From DASSFG01 sp035547915 (GTDB lineage: Bacteria > Planctomycetota > Planctomycetia > Pirellulales > JAICIG01), in assembly GCA_035547915.1 (NCBI GenBank), contig DASZTS010000077.1, forward strand, positions 1 to 55,903: a DNA stretch of 55,903 nucleotides, in the 5' to 3' direction. The translations under genes and the position numbers were made by a program. How positions within the stretch are numbered: position 1 is the first letter of the stretch; each line of letters begins with the position of its first letter. A model generated the notes under the pieces. That model was not told the origin of the DNA, ran no database searches, and saw only the letters and a list, made by a program, of their open reading frames with translations. Below, piece after piece: positions 51,840-55,903 of the stretch.

Positions 51840-52946
51840 ATGAAGAATGTCGATTGGCTTCCTTATCATGCCACGCTGCCGGAGTACCAACAGCAGGCGG
51901 AAACGCTGTTCGCGGCCGTGAAGTCGGCGGATGAGGCCGCCGAGTGGCGGTTCAAGTGGCTACACCCGCGGTTCCGCGGTAAGTCGGTAACGGAAGTGCA
52001 TGCCGCGGAGCTCGATCTTGCCGACGCGCAGTTGGTCGTCGCCCATGAGTATGGTTTCGAAGACTGGGCCGATGTGGCGGAATTCGCCGACGCTGTCCGC
52101 CGAGGTGGGGCGGTACAACGCTTCGAAGCTGCCGCGGAGGCGGTGATCGCCGGTGACGTAGCAAGCCTGCGGTCGATGTTGCAGAAAAACCCAGAACTGA
52201 TCAGGGCACGCTCGACGCGCCGGCACCATGCGACGCTGCTGCACTATGTCGGTGCGAACGGCGTTGAGGCGGGGCGGCAGAAGACGCCCGTCAATGCGGT
52301 CGAGGTCGCGACGATCCTGCTCGAGGCGGGAGCCGAAGTCGATGCCCTGGCGAACATGTACGACGCTGAGTGCACCACGCTGAGTATGCTCGTGTCGAGT
52401 TCTCATCCGGCAAACGCCGGACTGCAAGCGGCGCTGACGGAGACGTTGCTCGATCACGGAGCCGAATTCGACGGGCCGGGCTCGGCTTGGCAATCGGCGC
52501 TGCTGACGGCGCTCAAGTTCGGCTACTCGGACACCGCGGAGACGCTGGCCCGCCGCGGTGCGCCGATCGACAACTTGGCTGCCGCGGCTGGCCTGGGGCG
52601 GTTGGAAGCCGCGGCTCGACTGCTCCCGGCAGCGGATGGCCCGAGCCGGCACGCCGCTCTCGCGCTCGCCGCCCAGCACGGCCACGCCGAAATCGTGGGG
52701 CTGCTGCTGGATGCCGGCGAGGATCCGAACCGGTACAACCCCGAAGGGTACCATGTGCACTCGACGCCATTGCATCAGGCCGTGTGGTCCAATCACGCCG
52801 AGGCGGTCCGCTTGCTCGTCGAACGGGGCGCACGCTTAGACATGCAGGATACGATCTACCAGGGCACGCCACTCGACTGGGCCATCCACTTCGGCCGGAC
52901 GGATATCGCAACGTACCTGCGCGCCCGGGGCTCGTCGGAAGCGTGA
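51840..52946 (+). CDS. Ankyrin repeat protein
   Basis: A 368-residue cytoplasmic protein. The N-terminal 110 residues (WRFKWLHPRFRGKS, then LVVAHEYGFEDWADVAEF) are of a type seen before ankyrin repeats in other bacterial proteins. From about residue 130 ankyrin units follow: TLLHYVGANG, VATILLEAGAEVDALAN, LTALKFGYSDTAETLARRGA, HAALALAAQHGHAEIVGLLL, STPLHQAVWSNHAEAVRLL, TPLDWAIHFGRTDIATYL. Ankyrin repeats mediate protein binding, and no enzymatic domain is seen. The frame is open from 51702, but ATG 51840 (MKNVDWLPYHATLPEYQ) is the natural start. Confidence 0.82.
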   Translation: MKNVDWLPYHATLPEYQQQAETLFAAVKSADEAAEWRFKWLHPRFRGKSVTEVHAAELDLADAQLVVAHEYGFEDWADVAEFADAVRRGGAVQRFEAAAEAVIAGDVASLRSMLQKNPELIRARSTRRHHATLLHYVGANGVEAGRQKTPVNAVEVATILLEAGAEVDALANMYDAECTTLSMLVSSSHPANAGLQAALTETLLDHGAEFDGPGSAWQSALLTALKFGYSDTAETLARRGAPIDNLAAAAGLGRLEAAARLLPAADGPSRHAALALAAQHGHAEIVGLLLDAGEDPNRYNPEGYHVHSTPLHQAVWSNHAEAVRLLVERGARLDMQDTIYQGTPLDWAIHFGRTDIATYLRARGSSEA

Positions 52947-52978
52947 GCTCCCAACAGGTTCGTTCTCAGCCGAGTAAC

Positions 52979-53003
52979 CGGGGTTCAAATCCCCGGGTAC
53001 TTG
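52979..53003 (+). other. tRNA T-arm-like remnant
   Basis: CGGGG-TTCAAAT-CCCCG (52979-52995) has a 5-bp stem and the canonical T-loop G-TTC-A-A-x-x-C. The seven bases after it could be the 3' acceptor strand, but no matching D arm, anticodon arm or CCA end is present. Upstream sequence is ankyrin coding DNA. It looks like the 3' end of a tRNA left by an integration or recombination event. The alternative is a simple hairpin terminator. Confidence 0.4.
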
Positions 53004-53227
53004 CCGTTTTCTCGAGAATTCTCGCAGAGGTCTCCGCCGAGCTATCTCGCCGCGCGACTTTTGGGCAAGTCGCCGAATTTATGGGCAAACGGGACGTTTT
53101 AGGCAAACTGCCGCGTCGACAAGCCAATATAAAAGATGGGTTAGCAGAGGAGTTAAGCAAACCGACGTTGGTCGGGAATGCCGCTCTGGGTAGACTCCCG
53201 CAATGGATGGCGGAATGCGAAAGAGTC

Positions 53228-53330
53228 TAAGAGCGCCTGACAAAACCCGGAAGCCGGAGCGCCGCGGGCAAAAAATCGGCCGTGAAACGCCGATTTTGTG
53301 AAGCTCGATCCGGTTTTGTCGGTTGCTCTA
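53228..53330. repeat. 101-bp hairpin repeat, copy C (inverted)
   Basis: Reverse-complement copy of the element at 161-361. The stem is AAAATCGGC (53272-53280) and GCCGATTTT (53289-53297), and the loop CGTGAAAC carries a change relative to copies A and B. It lies 76 bp before the GT-C gene start. Confidence 0.88.
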
Positions 53331-53406
53331 AGAGCGGCTGGTCTGCCTGGTGCTCGGGCGTCGCCAAGCTCTCGGTGGCCGGCGTGTCGATTGAAAAGGT
53401 GGCGAA

Positions 53407-54519
53407 ATGAATCACCTCGGATGCGTGGTGTGGGCGCCTCGCGGCTGGGGCTGCGACCGGGGCAAGCTGGCCGTCATCGTGGCGCTGGTGGCCAGTTTCG
53501 GATTGCTGGTGGCGCAGAGCGCCTACTACTACCCATTCTTGGCCGACGACGCACTGATTTCACTGCGATACTCAAGCCGGCTGCTCGAGGGCAAAGGGCT
53601 TACCTGGACCGACGGCCAGCCCGTCGAAGGATATTCGAACCTGTTGTGGACGCTGCTCGTGGCGGTGCAGGGGGCATGTGGGATCGATTTGATCCTCGGC
53701 GCCAGGTTGCTGGGCGTGGCTTGTATGGCGAGCGTGAGCGTGGCGGCCGCCTGCTGGTATCTGCGACGCCAACCGGCCGGCGCGGTAGCCCTGCCATTGA
53801 CCTTGGGAGTGCTGTTTTTCAGTTGTTCGAGCCCGATCGCGGTATGGATGATTGGCGGCCTGGAACAGCCGCTGTTCGCCGCGCTGATCGCGGCCGCGGT
53901 TCCCCTGGCCTTTGCAGCGATTGACGATACCCATCCGCGTATTAGAACGCTCTTCTGCCTATCGTTCGTTTTAGGGCTGCTTTGTCTCACCCGGCCCGAC
54001 GGCCCGCTGTTTACCGTGGCAGTGCTCGCGGCGTTGACGCTTGCCAGGCTATTCGATCGGCGGACGATGCCTTGGCGAGAGGCCGTTTTGATCGCGACAC
54101 TGCCTGTTGTGTTCTGGGCGGCGCAGATGCTGTTTCGCATTGGGTATTACGGCAGTTATGTGCCGAATACAGCATTGGTAAAGATCGCTCCCTCGATGCA
54201 GCGTTTTTGGGAGGGGATCCATTATGTGGTCCGCGGTCTAAACTCGCTGGCGCCTTGGTCGTATCTTGCCTTGGCATCGCTCGCGGGTCTGACACTACGC
54301 AAGGAGAGCCGTGGACGCGCCGTGTTATTGTCGTTGATGGTCGGCTTGTGGCTTGTCTACATCGCGTCGGTCGGCGGCGACATTTTCCCGGCCTTCCGCC
54401 ACCTTGTACCTATCGTTGCGATCTTGATGTACGCGATCGTCGAAGGTTGCAACTCGCTGTCCGCCGTTACGCGGCTTGCGCATAGAGCTGCTCTTGCTCA
54501 GCCTGAATGCGGTGGTTGA
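53407..54519 (+). CDS. GT-C family membrane glycosyltransferase, truncated by an insertion sequence
   Basis: A 370-residue reading frame. The first span (LAVIVALVASFGLLVAQSA) is followed by FLADDALISLRYSSRLLEGK and VEGYSNLLWT, the early acidic loop and conserved segment of GT39/arabinosyltransferase-like GT-C proteins that use polyprenyl-phosphate sugars. Several spans follow to GGDIFPAFRHLVPIVAIL. Homologues continue well past this point. Here the frame enters the insertion sequence around 54440-54470 and ends with unrelated residues overlapping the transposase tail. The gene is therefore probably inactive, with its remainder beyond the element outside the window. ATG 53407 has AAGGTGG just upstream. 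Confidence 0.7.
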   Translation: MNHLGCVVWAPRGWGCDRGKLAVIVALVASFGLLVAQSAYYYPFLADDALISLRYSSRLLEGKGLTWTDGQPVEGYSNLLWTLLVAVQGACGIDLILGARLLGVACMASVSVAAACWYLRRQPAGAVALPLTLGVLFFSCSSPIAVWMIGGLEQPLFAALIAAAVPLAFAAIDDTHPRIRTLFCLSFVLGLLCLTRPDGPLFTVAVLAALTLARLFDRRTMPWREAVLIATLPVVFWAAQMLFRIGYYGSYVPNTALVKIAPSMQRFWEGIHYVVRGLNSLAPWSYLALASLAGLTLRKESRGRAVLLSLMVGLWLVYIASVGGDIFPAFRHLVPIVAILMYAIVEGCNSLSAVTRLAHRAALAQPECGG

Positions 54520-55903
54520 CGAAGTCGTCCCATTGGTCATTCAGGTAGAAGGCTCGCAGTGAGAGCATGGCTTGGGCGCCTTCGATTTCCCAGCGCATGC
54601 CGGCCAACTCCATGCGATCCTTCACAAAGTGATGGCAGGCGCCTTCCGCGACGCCCGTACCGATCGGATAGCCGGCTGCTAAATACTCGTCGTACTTCAT
54701 GTACTGCTTGTTGTTTTCGAAATAAGTGATCGTCTCACGCAGGGGCTTCGCCTGGCCAGCTTTCAGGCGGTGTTGGCCGAGCCACCGCTTGTAGAGGCCG
54801 ATGAGGTAGGCCACCTTCCCTTCCAGCAGCAAGTGGAGATGCCGGTCGACTTGTCCTTCGGCTTCGCGGGTCCCTTCGCCGTGGCAGGCATGAGCGACCT
54901 GCCACAACCGTTCCAGCACGTGAAAGATGTCGAGCACGCCGACGGCCCGGGGAAACCAGCTTTCTTTCAGTTCCCAGAGCGATCGTTGGCCATCCAGTAA
55001 GCAGACCAACGGTTTCCCCTCCGCCCGCTGAACGGCCGACCGTGCCAGGCGAGCGAAGCATTGCACTTGTCCGTTGATCACTTCGCCTTCACGGAAACGC
55101 GTCATCTCGGCGAACACCTGCTTGTTTTGCGGACGCGGTCGATCGGCTTGTCGTTGTTTGCGGCGTAACTCATTGACGATTTCCTCCGGTGTTCTCACGA
55201 AGGGAGCGATGCTGTACACCGCGCCGACATAGGCCATTTGCTTGCGGGTGCGTTTTTCGCCCGGTTTGAGGCGCTTCGCCTTCTTGGCCGCGGCCACGAC
55301 GTCACGGTTGCTTGGCCGGACATCGCTCGCCTTGGCCTGGGCCGCCACTTGCTCCTCCCGCAGCCGCTGCTCCAGAGGACGCCGCATCGGCACGCCTTTG
55401 CCGTCGGCGGCGAGTACGACGATCTCTTGCTCCGCCCTGACCTCAACCGCCGCCTTGGTTTCGTTGAAACTGTCGGCGTGCGAGGCCATGTGGCGCGCGA
55501 TGGTCTCGGCCGCCCGAACCGACGTCTTCAGGCCCAGTAAATCACGCAGCGAGCCGACCCCTTCGGCGAAGGATTCTTTCACGCACACCCGCAACATCCA
55601 ATCTTCCAGCACGTACGACTGTTCCCCAGCCGGGAGCCCCAACCGCGCATCCACCGGCGCCCAGTCCACCTTCTTTTTCGAGCCGCGGGCATATACATAG
55701 CGTTCGATGGGAAGGACGCCGAAGATCGAACGGTAACGCTTGGTCTGCTTCTGCTCGCTGCGCTCGAGAGTTCTGCCTTCGTGTTCCACGGTCGGACCGT
55801 GGTCGCCATCACCGGCTGCGGCAGCAAAAGCCTCGAGCAAGTGGAATCCCTCCTCCAGCCACTTGTCGAACAAGGTCCGCTCAACCTCGTCGATGCGAAG
55901 CTC
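54467..55903 (-). CDS. ISKra4-family transposase (5' end outside window)
   Basis: At least 478 residues are visible; the frame remains open to the right edge (ELRIDEVERTLFDKW), so the start is outside. It has the RNase-H-like DDE arrangement of ISKra4 transposases: LAADGKGVPMRRP (first Asp), VCLLDGQRSLWEL (second Asp), VLDIFHVLERLWQVAHA, and near the end GYPIGTGVAEGACHHFVKDR with the catalytic Glu, followed by MELAGMRW. No stop or frameshift is seen, so it may be functional. Its left end lies inside the GT-C gene. I could not identify the terminal inverted repeat because only one end is in the window. Confidence 0.85.
   Translation of the reverse strand, partial: ELRIDEVERTLFDKWLEEGFHLLEAFAAAAGDGDHGPTVEHEGRTLERSEQKQTKRYRSIFGVLPIERYVYARGSKKKVDWAPVDARLGLPAGEQSYVLEDWMLRVCVKESFAEGVGSLRDLLGLKTSVRAAETIARHMASHADSFNETKAAVEVRAEQEIVVLAADGKGVPMRRPLEQRLREEQVAAQAKASDVRPSNRDVVAAAKKAKRLKPGEKRTRKQMAYVGAVYSIAPFVRTPEEIVNELRRKQRQADRPRPQNKQVFAEMTRFREGEVINGQVQCFARLARSAVQRAEGKPLVCLLDGQRSLWELKESWFPRAVGVLDIFHVLERLWQVAHACHGEGTREAEGQVDRHLHLLLEGKVAYLIGLYKRWLGQHRLKAGQAKPLRETITYFENNKQYMKYDEYLAAGYPIGTGVAEGACHHFVKDRMELAGMRWEIEGAQAMLSLRAFYLNDQWDDFVNHRIQAEQEQLYAQAA

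Larger units (their letters stand above)
52947..53406. other. Gene-free stretch between the ankyrin gene and the truncated GT-C gene
   Basis: A 460-bp region holding the T-arm-like remnant (52979-53003), an AT-richer segment around 53060-53160 with no recognisable gene, and the inverted 101-bp repeat (53228-53330). A 64-codon minus-strand frame with the run GFEPR is the translation of the tRNA-like arm, not a protein. Confidence 0.5.

Noticed and set aside
52911..53003. A complete tRNA with long variable arm ending at the T-arm
   Set aside because: ACGTACC at 52911 could nearly pair with the 3' strand, but no D arm or anticodon arm forms, and the interval is the coding end of the last ankyrin repeat.

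Overview
The window looks like a GC-rich chromosomal segment of a planctomycete, most likely of the Pirellulales type. The grounds are gene content. Four large secreted proteins carry an N-terminal motif of the LEPR-XLL kind (LERRDLL, LEGRAML, LEAREML, LESRLML). DUF4214, DUF11 and DUF1570 proteins are present. An ECF sigma factor sits beside a Ser/Thr kinase, STN-like secreted proteins follow another ECF sigma factor, and Tat-exported sugar isomerase, PQQ-propeller and beta-helix proteins occur. Shine-Dalgarno sites are mostly weak. This assignment is inference; no rRNA or other phylogenetic marker apart from dnaA is present.

Layout. 1-361: the tail of a DDE transposase running into two tandem copies of a 101-bp hairpin repeat. 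658-4641: a DUF11-repeat surface protein. 4675-9507: DUF1570 metalloprotease-like protein, STN-like secreted protein, parvulin, RlmM-like methyltransferase. 9550-12073: ECF sigma factor, single-pass membrane protein and secreted STN protein, a layout resembling FecI/FecR/STN surface signalling. 12124-15756: tightly packed genes for gamma-glutamylcyclotransferase-like, Tm-1-like/UPF0261, membrane and beta-helix proteins. 15769-19654: PDZ protein, acetyltransferase, and dnaA behind a strong sigma-70-type promoter with a palindrome in its spacer. 19677-22667: a tandem duplication of LEPR-XLL/DUF4214/SGNH hydrolases. 22918-26866: zwf, PQQ propeller and sugar isomerase on the minus strand. 27298-35708: a polysaccharide cluster (two glycosyltransferases, FkbM methyltransferase, GT-C-like membrane protein, UDP-GlcNAc 2-epimerase, sulfotransferase). 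36129-39496: ECF sigma factor and a Ser/Thr kinase that itself carries an anti-sigma-type zinc motif. 39803-50836: a giant 3677-residue surface protein with two duplicated beta-propeller modules. 50916-52946: HD phosphohydrolase and ankyrin protein. 52947-55903: a disturbed region with a tRNA T-arm-like remnant, an inverted copy of the 101-bp repeat, a GT-C gene cut by an ISKra4-like transposase, and the right edge of the window.

How it may fit together. Two ECF sigma modules, one coupled to a membrane/STN pair and one to a zinc-motif kinase, are signalling devices. The four LEPR-XLL proteins share the DUF4214 module at either end and probably share one export or surface-display route. The polysaccharide cluster would make a sulfated, methylated glycan that could form part of the same surface. 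The most unusual items are the mosaic giant protein, the DUF4214/LEPR-XLL set, the sigma-coupled kinase, and two dispersed hairpin repeat families.
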